Assembly: GCA_028877265.1 (NCBI GenBank)
Contig: JAPPGX010000107.1
Location: forward strand, 29,440-93,439
Reading direction: 5' to 3'
From: Acidobacteriota bacterium
Lineage (GTDB): Bacteria > Acidobacteriota > Vicinamibacteria > Marinacidobacterales > Marinacidobacteraceae
DNA length: 64,000 bases
Part shown: positions 18,755 to 27,920 of the stretch, piece by piece
How the letters are laid out: each line of letters begins with the position of its first letter
How positions within the stretch are numbered: position 1 is the stretch's first letter
Position numbers and translations under genes: made by a program
The notes under the pieces: generated by a model
What the model was told of the DNA's origin: nothing
Seen by the model: only the letters and a program-made list of their open reading frames with translations
Databases searched by the model: none

Positions 18755-20091
18755 CGGCCAAGACCATCGACCGCCGCGATTTCTTCAAACTCGGCGCGGC
18801 CGCCAGTGCCGGCGCCGTGCTTTCGACGCGGAACGCCGCCGGCAGCCCCATCTTCGAGGCGGGGGCCGGGATTCCGCAGGGAGGCATGGTCCTGCCGGCG
18901 AACCCGGGCTTCAAGACGAAGCACCTGGTGACGGTCATCCTGGGCAACGGCGCCCGGAAGATCGACGTCATCGACAACCCGGAGCACTCGCCCTTCCAGA
19001 CGAAGATGGCTGCCGAGGGCACCGTCTTCACCGAGGACTACGGTGAGACCGCGAACCTGCACGGCTACATGTACTCCGAGGTGCTCAGCGGCGTGGATGC
19101 GCCCGCGCAGCGGCCCCGCTACCCCACTTGGTCGGAGTACATCCGGAAGAAAGCCGGCGGGACGGCGACCGACTACTGGACCCTCCAGGGTGCGTCCTAC
19201 TACCGGGCCTGGACCTGGGATGTGAAGCACTTCAGCCAGCATCCCGAGTACGGCGTGAAGCACGGCTCCACGAGCCTCACGATGAACCGGATCTTCTATC
19301 CGGAGCAGCAGCTCACCGGCGCTCAGATCGCGGATCTGAACGTGGAGAAGGGGCTCGGGCACACGGCGAAGGAGCGGAAGCAGGTCGAGGAGTTCATCGA
19401 TTCCGTCCTGGCGTCGAAGTCCTACGTCCCGCCGTCCACCCGGGAGCCGGTCATCAACCGGGAGATCCCCTACGGGGACGCCCAGGTGCTGCACCTGGTG
19501 CCCCAGATCCTGAAGGAGTTCAAGCCGAAGTCCATCACCGCGCAGATCCTCGCTCTCGACGACGCGCACGCGGACTTCGGGTTCTGGGACTACAACACGG
19601 ACTACTGGGAGTACATCAAGCACATCAAGACCACCGATGAGCTGATCGGCAACCTGTGGCGCCAGATCCAGGCCGACGCGTACCTCCGGGACACCACCGC
19701 GCTGGTGATCCGTCCCGAGTGCGGCCGCGACGACGAAGTGAACATCTACGGGCAGCTCGGGCACAGCCCGGGCAACTACTACGCCCACTACGTGTGGTTC
19801 ATGGCGCTCGGGCCCGACTTCAAGAAGGGCCACACCGTGACCGAGCGGGTGCAGCGGCGGGACGTCGTTCCGACGCTGACCTACCTCATGTCCGGTGAGA
19901 ACGCCGAGTTCGCCACGGGGCACGTCCGGACCCAGATGTTCAAGGACGAGTACAACCTGCCGAAGTACATCCTTCCGCCGACTGCCGAGGTCAAGGAACC
20001 CGCGGTCGACTGGGAGAAGATCGTGGAAGAGCGCCGGACCGCCGAGAAGGTCAAGGAGTTCGCGCGGTCGACGGTCGGCTACGGCGACTGA
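18751..20091 (+). CDS. Tat-exported alkaline-phosphatase-superfamily-like protein
   Basis: A 446-residue protein beginning with a twin-arginine signal (TIDRRDFFKLGAAASAGAVL), meaning export in folded form. The mature part resembles the alkaline phosphatase/sulfatase fold: HLVTVILGNGARKIDVI near the start and, near the C-terminus, TALVIRPECGRDDEVN, GQLGHSPGNYY and VQRRDVVPTLTYLM, the order seen in the metal-binding half of that superfamily. The sulfatase Cys-X-Pro-X-Arg motif is absent, so it is not a formylglycine sulfatase. The reaction and substrate are unknown, and membership of the superfamily is an inference from these partial motifs. Confidence 0.65.
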   Translation: MTAKTIDRRDFFKLGAAASAGAVLSTRNAAGSPIFEAGAGIPQGGMVLPANPGFKTKHLVTVILGNGARKIDVIDNPEHSPFQTKMAAEGTVFTEDYGETANLHGYMYSEVLSGVDAPAQRPRYPTWSEYIRKKAGGTATDYWTLQGASYYRAWTWDVKHFSQHPEYGVKHGSTSLTMNRIFYPEQQLTGAQIADLNVEKGLGHTAKERKQVEEFIDSVLASKSYVPPSTREPVINREIPYGDAQVLHLVPQILKEFKPKSITAQILALDDAHADFGFWDYNTDYWEYIKHIKTTDELIGNLWRQIQADAYLRDTTALVIRPECGRDDEVNIYGQLGHSPGNYYAHYVWFMALGPDFKKGHTVTERVQRRDVVPTLTYLMSGENAEFATGHVRTQMFKDEYNLPKYILPPTAEVKEPAVDWEKIVEERRTAEKVKEFARSTVGYGD

Positions 20092-20131
20092 CCTGAGGAC
20101 GGAGTCCCAAGTCAAACAAACAAGGAGACCA

Positions 20132-20407
20132 ATGAAAATGGACGATCTGAACCGTCGCGCATTCCTCAGGAGGGCCGGCTTCGCCTTCGCGGGCGTGGTG
20201 GGCGCCGCCTCGTTCGCGGCCGCCCAGCAGCAGGAGGAGGAGAAGAAGGAAGACGAGGAGACCCAGGAAGAGATCGATTACGACGCTCTCTTCGCGGAGG
20301 ACGCCGGGGACGAGGACACCCGGGCCTGCCCGCAGTGCGGGGCTCTCATGTACCGGCAGGGCCGCACCTGGACCTGCGAGAACTGCGGCTACAGCTACGT
20401 CGAGTAG
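20132..20407 (+). CDS. Small Tat-signal zinc-ribbon protein
   Basis: A 91-residue protein in three parts: a twin-arginine signal (LNRRAFLRRAGFAFAGVV, cleaved near AAA), a very acidic linker (about residues 33-63, mostly Glu/Asp/Gln), and a C-terminal zinc-ribbon or rubredoxin-like knuckle with CPQCG (Cys66, Cys69) and CENCG (Cys82, Cys85). The 12-residue spacing between the cysteine pairs is too short for classical rubredoxin. AAGGAGA precedes the start by a normal distance. It closes the three-gene operon and is followed directly by a strong terminator. Probable role: metal-bearing periplasmic partner, perhaps of the phosphatase-like enzyme. Confidence 0.8.
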   Translation: MKMDDLNRRAFLRRAGFAFAGVVGAASFAAAQQQEEEKKEDEETQEEIDYDALFAEDAGDEDTRACPQCGALMYRQGRTWTCENCGYSYVE

Positions 20408-20468
20408 TTCTTCCTGAACCGGCGCCGCCGGACCTGCAATCCAGCAGCCTCCGGCGGCGGTCCCACGG

Positions 20469-20501
20469 GCCCGCTGCCCACCGCGCGGCAGCGGGCTTTT
20501 T
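20469..20501 (+). terminator. Rho-independent terminator of the exported operon
   Basis: A perfect 10-bp stem (GCCCGCTGCC at 20469-20478 with GGCAGCGGGC at 20487-20496), an 8-nt loop and a run of five T. It lies 62 bases after the zinc-ribbon gene and just before the stop of the convergent phosphatidyltransferase gene. Confidence 0.9.
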
Positions 20502-20516
20502 GCGTGATCGGATGGA

Positions 20517-21248
20517 TCAGGCTGGCGGCGGAATGATCAGGTGCCCGAGGACGATGAAGAAGAAACACACGGTGCTCAGCATCGCGTACTCGGCGCTCGC
20601 CCGGCGATAGGTCCAGAAACGGAACCCGGCGGCCGGGGTCCTGCCTTCCAGGACGGCCCGCGTGAAGCAGATCCGCTGCGCCGCGATCAGGTTCCCGAAG
20701 ATCGCAACCACGATCAGCGCCGCGTGGATGTTTCCGGAGACGAGCCCGACCACGAACGCCACCGAACGTTCCGGACGTTCGAGGAACCCCACCTCGCAGG
20801 CGGGAATCAGTTTTTCGGCCCGGGAGCGCGCGTACGAGGTAGCAACCGTTCCCGCCGTGGCGAGACACCAGACCGCGAGCCACACGTTCCGGTCGGGTGT
20901 CTCGGTGTTGGCCAGGAAATAGAACAGCAGGCCGAACAGGAGCAGCATGTCCGAATAGCGGTCCATGACGGAGTCGAGATACGCCCCGAACTGCGTCACT
21001 TCGCGGGACGCACGGGCGACGGCTCCGTCGAGGCAGTCGAACGTGATCGCCAGCAGGACCACCCAGCCGGCCGTCCACTGGTCCCCCTCGAGCAACGGCC
21101 AGAAGACGAGCGCCATGACGAGTGGGCCCGAGAGCGTCAGGGCGTTCGGGGGAACGCGCGCCCATATGATCCCGCGCGCGATGCCGTCCCGGATCCACTC
21201 GAGCACGACCTCCCAGAAGCGGCCCAGTCGGGAGAAGAGCTTCTTCAT
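20517..21248 (-). CDS. CDP-alcohol phosphatidyltransferase
   Basis: A 243-residue multi-spanning membrane enzyme that transfers a phosphatidyl group from CDP-diacylglycerol to an alcohol. The complete family signature is present in DCLDGAVARASREVTQFG plus AYLDSVMDR, i.e. D-x2-DG-x2-AR-x8-G-x3-D-x3-D, which binds the metal and CDP. About five or six hydrophobic segments follow. The alcohol cannot be read from the motif; because this genome makes inositol phosphate (8.1 kb), phosphatidylinositol-phosphate synthesis is a reasonable guess, with glycerol phosphate or archaetidyl-type acceptors as alternatives. ATG at 21248 chosen because homologues start shortly before the first helix. Confidence 0.9.
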   Translation of the reverse strand: MKKLFSRLGRFWEVVLEWIRDGIARGIIWARVPPNALTLSGPLVMALVFWPLLEGDQWTAGWVVLLAITFDCLDGAVARASREVTQFGAYLDSVMDRYSDMLLLFGLLFYFLANTETPDRNVWLAVWCLATAGTVATSYARSRAEKLIPACEVGFLERPERSVAFVVGLVSGNIHAALIVVAIFGNLIAAQRICFTRAVLEGRTPAAGFRFWTYRRASAEYAMLSTVCFFFIVLGHLIIPPPA

Positions 21249-21437
21249 GTGGCCTCGGGCGGGAACGGAGCCCGGCGCCGGAGAGGCTCGGGGCGTGGCG
21301 AGGGGGCCGGGACGGGCGCCTTCGGAAGGGATGCGGTCAAGGGCGCTCGGACGGAACGGCGGCGGATGTCTCGCCCCGCCGCGCCGCGAGACCCGTAGCA
21401 TATTCGCGTTCCGCCGCATGTTCGGAGCCGCAAGGGG

Positions 21438-22385
21438 ATGAGTGGTCTTCCGCTGGTGATCGCCAACCCAAAGGCCGGCGGCGGAACCAGCCGGGACCGC
21501 TGGTGGGCCGCGTCGGGGCCCGTCACCGAGCGGCTTGGTCCGCACGACCTGGTCTGGACCGAAGCTCCGGGTCACGCGGAACGGATTGCCCGGGCGGAGG
21601 GAAGCGCGCGCTCCCTGCTGATCGCCTACGGCGGCGACGGAACCGCCTCTGAAGTGGCTCGGGGTCTTGCCGTCTCGAAAGGAAGCGCCGAGCTGGGTCT
21701 TCTCCCCAGCGGAACGGGCAACGACTTTGCCGCTGCTTCAGGAATCCCCGCCCGCCTTCCGGAAGCGGCGCGGTTCCTGAGCCGCACCGCGGCCCGGGCC
21801 ACCGATCTCGGCCGTGTCGAGGATGGGGCCGGAGCGTCCCGCTTCTTCCTGAACAGTTTCTCGCTGGGCCTCGCGGCCTCCGTCGCCGAGAGGGCCGCTG
21901 CCGGGGGAGGCCTGGGCCGGGCTACCTACGCGGCAGCCGCGGCGCGGGAAGTCGTCGCGTTCCAGCCGGTGCCGCTGCGCGTCGGCCTCAACGAACGTCC
22001 CGCGAGGCCTCGAACGCTCCTGAACCTCACCGTCCTCAACTCGCGCCGGTTCGGCGCCGGGATTCCGCTCGCCCCGCCCGCCGATCCCGGTGACGGCGAG
22101 CTGGACGCGGTCCTGATCGGACCGCTCGGTCCCGTGGCGCTCATGGACGCCGTCTTCCGCCTGACCCGGGAAGCACACTTCGGGCGCCGCGAGATCGAGC
22201 ACCATCGAATCACCCGCGCCACGATCGGCTCGCTGCCCGGCGCGGGCGGCGCACCGGAGCTGCTCGCCGAGGTCGACGGGGAGGTGGTCCGCTGGCGGAA
22301 AGCGCTGACGATATCGGTGGCGCCCGGCGCCGTTCGGATCCGGAGGAAAGAGGCGCGCCCGCCCGACCGCAATCCTGACGCGTGA
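21438..22385 (+). CDS. Diacylglycerol/lipid kinase family protein (YegS/DgkB-like)
   Basis: A 315-residue soluble lipid kinase. The N-terminal LVIANPKAGGG, the ATP-binding IAYGGDGTASEVARGL and LLPSGTGNDFAAASGIP are the three hallmarks of the DAGK catalytic domain (about residues 3-130), and the C-terminal beta domain ends with DGEVVRW. It probably phosphorylates diacylglycerol or a related lipid. It diverges from the CDP-alcohol transferase, and its stop lies one base from the stop of the convergent glycosidase gene, so all transcription termination must occur inside a coding region or not at all. Confidence 0.9.
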   Translation: MSGLPLVIANPKAGGGTSRDRWWAASGPVTERLGPHDLVWTEAPGHAERIARAEGSARSLLIAYGGDGTASEVARGLAVSKGSAELGLLPSGTGNDFAAASGIPARLPEAARFLSRTAARATDLGRVEDGAGASRFFLNSFSLGLAASVAERAAAGGGLGRATYAAAAAREVVAFQPVPLRVGLNERPARPRTLLNLTVLNSRRFGAGIPLAPPADPGDGELDAVLIGPLGPVALMDAVFRLTREAHFGRREIEHHRITRATIGSLPGAGGAPELLAEVDGEVVRWRKALTISVAPGAVRIRRKEARPPDRNPDA

Positions 22386-22386
22386 A

Positions 22387-24318
22387 TCACGGACTCGCGC
22401 CGTCGCCCGGCTCCTCCAGCGCTCCCAGCGCGAAGAGAGGCCCCCAACTCTGGAAGCGCTGGCCACATCCTTCGCCGGTGCGGGCGTCGAAGTTCTCGCG
22501 GCACCCGCCCGTCCGACGCCGGTCGGCAAGGAACATTTCCGCGCCTTTTCGGGCGAGTTCGCCGGCGAGATCGGTGAAGCCGTAGCGGCGGAGTCCCTGC
22601 AGCACCAGGTAGTTCATCGGCGGCCAGATCGACCCGCGCCAGTACTGCTGGTCCGGAAAGGCGGGGTCGTCCCGCGCGATGGTGGGTAGCACCCAGTCGC
22701 CCCAGAAGCGGGCGGGATCGCAGAGGGTTTCGATCATGCGCGCGGCCCGCCGCGCGTCGGGGATTCCCGCGGCGAGCGGCAGGAAGTTCGAGGCGGCGAC
22801 GCGGGTGGAGGGCCCCGACGGAAGTTCGTCGAGGTAGAGCCCGGCCGCTTCCGACCAGAGCACGCGGTTCATCGTCGCGGCCAACCGGTGAACTTCGGCC
22901 GCCAGCCGATCCGCGGTGGAACCGTCGCCGAGAATGCGGGCGATCCGGGACAGGCTCTCCAGATCCAGCGCGCGGTAGCTGCAAAGGTCCACGGCCGACA
23001 TGGCCAGGATCTCGCGCCGGGAATCCCATGCGGCCTCGTCCCAGAGCGGCAGGTCGTCCTGGCCCGATTCCCAGGCGGCGCGCTGGTGACCGGTCGCCCC
23101 CACTTCCCAGGGCGGCACTCGATTCGGGGCAGGCACGAGGTCCGTGTCGGAGCCCCAGGCGAGCAGTCCGGGGGTCAGCCCCTCGCGGCGCGGCCGTCCG
23201 TTCTTGTCCGCGACCCACCAGTCGGCCCAGGCGAGGAGCGCCGGGTAGGCGGCCGCCAGCGCCTCCGGATCGGGGTGCGCGCGGTAGAGGCGCAGCGCGG
23301 CGAACGAACCGACCGGCGGCTGCGAGCGATCCGGGGTGCCGCCGCGGCGGCTCCGCCAGTTGGGAATGTTCCCGTTCGGGTACTGCGTCCCGGTTCCCGC
23401 GAGCAGTGTGGACCAGGCGAGGTCCCCCGACACGGTCGCGAGCAGGAGGGCGTTGAAGAAGGTGTCCCAGCCGAAGATGGTCCAGTCGTCCGGTGCCGGC
23501 ACCCCGGGCCCGGTCCCGCTATCCGGGATCGGGAAGATCCACCTCCGGCCGGCGGGCGTGTAGAGCCTGCCGGTTTCCGGCTGGATCAGGACCGTCCACA
23601 TCAGGTTGTCGGCGATGCTCTCCGCCAGATCGGGGTGGCCCGGCACCCGGGGGCGCCGGTGCTCCCACGCCGCGCGGGCCTCGTCGATCCAGGCGTCGAC
23701 CTCGCCGAGGAGGCGGCCGGTCCCTTCCCCTCCCCAGGCGGCCACCATCGCCACCTGCGCGGCGACCCCAGCCCCGGTTTCGAGGCGCCACACCACCTCG
23801 CGGCCCGAGTCTCCCGGCGCCGGCCGCCGCCTGGTCCCGCCCGCGAAAGCGGCCACGATCTCGAGGTCCTCTCCGCCCTCCCCGCGCGGCACCCGGGCGC
23901 GCCAGCCCGGAGCCCTCGGCCCCGCTTCCTCCCACCGCCCCTCCCATCCCCACGGGGCGTCCCCGATCACTTCGAGACGGCCCGCCGCCTCCACCCTGAC
24001 GCGCAGGGCCACCGCGTCGTCCCGGCGTGACCACTCCAGGACGAGGCGGTCCGCCGCCGCCCGCAATCCGGGATCGGAGTCACCACGCCCGGCGTCCACT
24101 TCCGGCGGCGGCTCCGGGTCCACGACAAACTCGACGCGCGCGTACGAGAAGTCCGGGGCGTGAGGACCGACCCGGGAGACCATCCGGTACCAGTCGTCCC
24201 ACTCCCGGCGGTCGCCGGCCGGAGTGACGAAGGCGAGGCGGATCCCCACGCCGTTGCCCGGGCCGGGAGAAAGGACCAGGCCCGCCCAGCGGCGGGCCTC
24301 GAGGGCGCCGACGCGCAT
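22387..24318 (-). CDS. Alpha/alpha-barrel glycosidase, GH63/trehalase-like (cytoplasmic)
   Basis: A 643-residue enzyme without a signal peptide. An N-terminal beta-sandwich (about residues 1-230) precedes an (alpha/alpha)6 barrel with WTIFGWDTFFNALLLAT and, near the end, DQQYWRGSIWPPMNYLVL and GLRRYGF, motifs typical of GH63-type glucosidases and mannosylglycerate-hydrolase-like enzymes. The aspartate of GWDTFF and glutamates near the C-terminus (CRENFDARTGEG) are likely catalytic. It is the last gene of a sugar-import operon and probably hydrolyses an imported alpha-linked oligosaccharide; the precise sugar is not known. Confidence 0.82.
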   Translation of the reverse strand: MRVGALEARRWAGLVLSPGPGNGVGIRLAFVTPAGDRREWDDWYRMVSRVGPHAPDFSYARVEFVVDPEPPPEVDAGRGDSDPGLRAAADRLVLEWSRRDDAVALRVRVEAAGRLEVIGDAPWGWEGRWEEAGPRAPGWRARVPRGEGGEDLEIVAAFAGGTRRRPAPGDSGREVVWRLETGAGVAAQVAMVAAWGGEGTGRLLGEVDAWIDEARAAWEHRRPRVPGHPDLAESIADNLMWTVLIQPETGRLYTPAGRRWIFPIPDSGTGPGVPAPDDWTIFGWDTFFNALLLATVSGDLAWSTLLAGTGTQYPNGNIPNWRSRRGGTPDRSQPPVGSFAALRLYRAHPDPEALAAAYPALLAWADWWVADKNGRPRREGLTPGLLAWGSDTDLVPAPNRVPPWEVGATGHQRAAWESGQDDLPLWDEAAWDSRREILAMSAVDLCSYRALDLESLSRIARILGDGSTADRLAAEVHRLAATMNRVLWSEAAGLYLDELPSGPSTRVAASNFLPLAAGIPDARRAARMIETLCDPARFWGDWVLPTIARDDPAFPDQQYWRGSIWPPMNYLVLQGLRRYGFTDLAGELARKGAEMFLADRRRTGGCRENFDARTGEGCGQRFQSWGPLFALGALEEPGDGASP

Positions 24319-24336
24319 CGCGAGGGGTTGCGAGGA

Positions 24337-27066
24337 CTAGCGCCCGATCGGCGTCAACCGCATCGTCGCCGTGCGCCGTCCGTTCCCCGGCGCGAAACGG
24401 ACCCGGAACCTGCCGCCGCCCGCCTCGGCGCGACGTGCCAGTCCGGGTCCGGCGCCGGTTCGGACCGGAGCCGGCTCCACGCCAGCGCCCCCGTCCACGA
24501 TCGCCGCGGTGACCGGGACGCCGACGAGATCCATCAAGTACTCGTGGCCGGCGGAACCCTCCGTGATGAGCGTCCAGCCCTCCGCCTCCGCGCGCAGGTC
24601 GATGATCCGTAGCCCCGTGCTGCGCTGCCCCGGCTCAAGATCGATCCGGGGCGGCGCCACCGCCAGTCCACCCTTCCAGGTCACGGTGATCTCCGCCGGC
24701 CGGCCCCCGGTCACCCGGATTGCCCTGGACGGACGCGTGGTGCCCGGCGGCGGATCGGTCGCTTCCACCTCCACCCATTGGCCTCCGGTCATCGTCACGA
24801 GCACTTCCGCAGCTCCCGCCGGGGCATCGGGGAGGAATTCGACGGCCACCGGCGGACCCTCGCTCGTGATCAGAACGAGGCGTTCCCCGCCCTCCGGGCC
24901 AGGACCACCGCGGAACTCCACGTCGATCGTGGTCTCGCCCACCCGCAGGCCGCGCACCGCCGCCTCCCGCCAGTCGGCCGGCAACTGGGGCGCGAGGCGC
25001 GCGCTCCCGTTCGGGGCGTCGGGGTCCCAGCCGAACACGCCGCGCAGCAGCGGAGTCACCAGCATGGAGCTGGCGAAGAACTGGTGCGGCACCGTCTGGT
25101 CGAGCGGCTGGTAGAAGGTGCCCGAGAAGAGCTCGCCATGGCGGCCCAGGCTCCAGTCGTAGGTCATCTGTTTGACCGCATCCATCAGGTGGAACCCCGC
25201 CCACGGACGCCGGTAGCGGTACTGAGCCCAGGACGCGTAGCCGGTCACGAACGGCCAGACCGTCCCCATGTTGTACTGGAGGGGGTCGTACAGCTCGCTC
25301 TCCGTCGAGAGCATGTGCGCGCCCCAGTCCGACGACACGCGGTCGCCCGCCATCCGGGTCAGCGTCCCCCGGGCGCGCTCCGCGTCCAGCAGGCCGAATG
25401 CGGCGGCCGTCGCCGGCCACACCGTCAGGTTGTCGTTGGTGCTGCCGTCCGTGAGGATGCCGAAGGCGTGGTGACCCTCCTCGGCCCGCCAGTAGGCGTC
25501 ATTGAGGGTTGCGCGGGCGACCGGGGCGATCCGCGCCGCCTGCTCGGCGAGCGCCGGGTCCCCCAGCCGCTCCGCCATCGCCAGCGCGCCCTCCAGCGCC
25601 GCGACCCAGACTCCGGCCAGGTAGACGTCCTGATGAATCGCCGCCCCCAGCCCCCCCACCTCGACTGCCCCCAGGCCCCCGGCCGTGTTCTCGATGATGC
25701 CGTCGCCGTCGGTCTCGGCGCTCAGGCACCACTCGAAGGCTCGCCGGTAGGCCGGCCAGAGTTCCTCGAGCAGCCTGTCATCGCCGCTCGCCCGCCAGTA
25801 CTGGTGGAGCGCCAGCATCCAGTAGGGAGTCGTGTCGGCGTGGTAGTAGGCGTAGGGATAGGTCTCGAACCAGTCGATGTGCGCGGCGCCCTGTGAGATC
25901 TCGTGGGTGATCTTGCCGTCGTCGCGCTGGTAGCGGGCCAGGAAGCGGAGTTCCTCGGCGACCAGCTCCCACTGGCCCAGGGCGTCCATGGCGAAGGTGT
26001 TCATCATCGCGTCGCCGCCGAAGAACCATCCGAATCCGGGGCGGGCGCCGCTGCCGGAGAGCCCCCAGCCCGCGACCAGGCCGCACCCCAGGTCGGGGTT
26101 GCAGACGCGTTGCTCCTCGAGGTTGATCTTCGCCCATTCGAGGGCCAGGTCGAGAGAGGGATCGGGGGTCTCGACGGACGCCGTTGCAGCCAGCGCCGCG
26201 TCCGCCCAGGCGCGAGTCGCCCCGTAGAGCCGCTCGGCGTCCGCGATCAGGCGGCGGTAGTGAGCGAACACAGTGTCCCGCGGCACCGTTCCCGCGGCGA
26301 TGGCGATGGGGATGAACTCGCGCCGAGCCCGCTCCGGATCGACCGGGATGACCATCGTTCGGGGCGCCTCGCCGAGCTGGTGCGCCGGGTGCTCCACCGA
26401 GTTCGTCGCCCACGGGGAGCCGACGACCGCGTTGTGCCGCGTCAGGCTCTCGGAGAGCACGAAGATGCGCCGCTCCCCGTCCCAGAAGGCGTACTGCCCG
26501 CCCAGCGACGCCGGCCACATGAAGTCGAGGACCGGGTGGAACTCGGCGATGATCTCGACCGGATCCGGGCTGTCGACGTCGAGGAGCACGAGGATGCCCG
26601 GGGTGTCCGCGCCCCTGGGCGCGAGGATGTGCTGGCGGACCTGGAAGGCCGCGTGGCTGTAGTTGATCGTGGTCAGCTCCGGCCGCACCTGGACCGTCCG
26701 GGCCACGAGCTCGCCCGGGATGGGGGCGCCGTCGCCCGGCGCCTGAAAGAAGAGACGGAAGCCGCGTCCGACCTTGAGCGGATGGACCCATAGTTCGGCT
26801 TCGCCGGTCTCCACCCCCAGCCATGCCGCGCGAGGGCCGGTGACGCCGAGGTACTCGCCCGGCCGCACGGGGCCGGTAAGTTCGACGGGCGAAGTCGCGA
26901 TGGGGAAACGGGGGACCGAGAGGGTGGTCAGGTCGCCCGACGGGGGGTCGGGGACGCGCTGGGGGTGAGCCGGCGCGGCGAAGAGGCCCGCGAGGGCGAC
27001 AAACCGGAAGGCGCTCACGGCCCGGCGCGCTCGCTGTTCGGCCCGCCGGATGCTCATCGCGCTCAC
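24337..27066 (-). CDS. Secreted glycogen-debranching-like glycosidase
   Basis: A 909-residue exported enzyme: a signal peptide (FRFVALAGLFAAPAHPQ), an N-terminal beta-sandwich (about 40-300), an (alpha/alpha)6 barrel (about 320-700) with GFGWFFGGDAMMNTFAMDAL, DDGKITHEIS, DTTPYWMLAL and YNMGTVWPFVTGYASWAQYR, and a C-terminal beta domain of about 200 residues. The layout resembles amylo-alpha-1,6-glucosidase/GH133-like proteins. A GTG at 27066 has a plausible GGATAGAG upstream; an ATG three codons later is the alternative. Being secreted, it likely trims a polymer outside the cytoplasm to yield the sugar taken up by the ABC importer encoded just upstream. Confidence 0.82.
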   Translation of the reverse strand: MSAMSIRRAEQRARRAVSAFRFVALAGLFAAPAHPQRVPDPPSGDLTTLSVPRFPIATSPVELTGPVRPGEYLGVTGPRAAWLGVETGEAELWVHPLKVGRGFRLFFQAPGDGAPIPGELVARTVQVRPELTTINYSHAAFQVRQHILAPRGADTPGILVLLDVDSPDPVEIIAEFHPVLDFMWPASLGGQYAFWDGERRIFVLSESLTRHNAVVGSPWATNSVEHPAHQLGEAPRTMVIPVDPERARREFIPIAIAAGTVPRDTVFAHYRRLIADAERLYGATRAWADAALAATASVETPDPSLDLALEWAKINLEEQRVCNPDLGCGLVAGWGLSGSGARPGFGWFFGGDAMMNTFAMDALGQWELVAEELRFLARYQRDDGKITHEISQGAAHIDWFETYPYAYYHADTTPYWMLALHQYWRASGDDRLLEELWPAYRRAFEWCLSAETDGDGIIENTAGGLGAVEVGGLGAAIHQDVYLAGVWVAALEGALAMAERLGDPALAEQAARIAPVARATLNDAYWRAEEGHHAFGILTDGSTNDNLTVWPATAAAFGLLDAERARGTLTRMAGDRVSSDWGAHMLSTESELYDPLQYNMGTVWPFVTGYASWAQYRYRRPWAGFHLMDAVKQMTYDWSLGRHGELFSGTFYQPLDQTVPHQFFASSMLVTPLLRGVFGWDPDAPNGSARLAPQLPADWREAAVRGLRVGETTIDVEFRGGPGPEGGERLVLITSEGPPVAVEFLPDAPAGAAEVLVTMTGGQWVEVEATDPPPGTTRPSRAIRVTGGRPAEITVTWKGGLAVAPPRIDLEPGQRSTGLRIIDLRAEAEGWTLITEGSAGHEYLMDLVGVPVTAAIVDGGAGVEPAPVRTGAGPGLARRAEAGGGRFRVRFAPGNGRRTATMRLTPIGR

Positions 27067-27086
27067 GCCACTCTATCCGCCAGCAG

Positions 27087-27920
27087 CTACCGAATCCCCT
27101 CCAGCTGAATCCCCCGTACGAAGTACTTCTGGGTAAAGAGGAACAGGAGCGCGATCGGGAGCGCCGCGACCACCCCCGCCACCATCTGGTACGGCCAGTT
27201 GATCTCGTAGGTGGAATGGAAAGCCGCGATCCCCACCTCCACTACCCGCATCTCCATGGAACGGGTGACGAGCAGCGGCCACATGAAGTTCTTCCAGGCG
27301 TCGATGAAGGCGAAGAGCGCCAGGGTGGCCACCGCGGGCTTCGCCAGCGGCAGCGCGACGCTCCGGAAGATCCGCCAGTGGCCGGCCCCGTCCACCCGGG
27401 CGGCATCCTCCAGCTCCCGCGGCAGCGTGCGGAAGTACTGGCGCATCAGGAAGATGCCCCACACCGAGACGAGTTCGGTCGAGACCAGGCCCCGGTAGCT
27501 GTCGATCCAGCCGAGGGAGTCGATCATGAGGAAGCGGGGAATGAGGACGATGACCGCGGGCACCATCATCGTCGCCAGGAAGACCATGAACAGCGTGTCC
27601 CGCCCCGGGAAGTCGCAGCGGGCGAAGGCGTAACCGGCGGTGGTGGCGGTGAACACCTGACCGGCGACCACCACCGTGGCGAAGATCAGCGAGTTCAGGA
27701 AGTAGCGTCCGAACGGCTGGGCGGTGAGCGCTTCGGGATAGTTCGACCACAGCGGTGATTCCGGGAACAGCCGGCCGGACCCGAACACCTCCAACTGGCC
27801 CATGAGGCTGGTGGCAGCCATCCACAGGAAGGGCGCCGCCATGATCAGGCACGCGAAGGCGAGCAGGAGCGTGCGGGAGAACCCGGCGGCTCGTCGGACA
27901 GCGGTCCTCCCGTCAGGCAT
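27087..27920 (-). CDS. Sugar ABC transporter permease, MalG type
   Basis: A 277-residue inner-membrane permease with six hydrophobic segments. The EAA loop that docks the ATPase is ELEDAARVDGAGHWRIFRSVALPLAKPA. The chosen ATG (27920) overlaps the end of the MalF-type permease by eight bases. It pairs with that permease to form the channel, with the lipoprotein at 29.7 kb as sugar receptor and the ATPase at 31.0 kb as motor. Confidence 0.92.
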   Translation of the reverse strand: MPDGRTAVRRAAGFSRTLLLAFACLIMAAPFLWMAATSLMGQLEVFGSGRLFPESPLWSNYPEALTAQPFGRYFLNSLIFATVVVAGQVFTATTAGYAFARCDFPGRDTLFMVFLATMMVPAVIVLIPRFLMIDSLGWIDSYRGLVSTELVSVWGIFLMRQYFRTLPRELEDAARVDGAGHWRIFRSVALPLAKPAVATLALFAFIDAWKNFMWPLLVTRSMEMRVVEVGIAAFHSTYEINWPYQMVAGVVAALPIALLFLFTQKYFVRGIQLEGIR

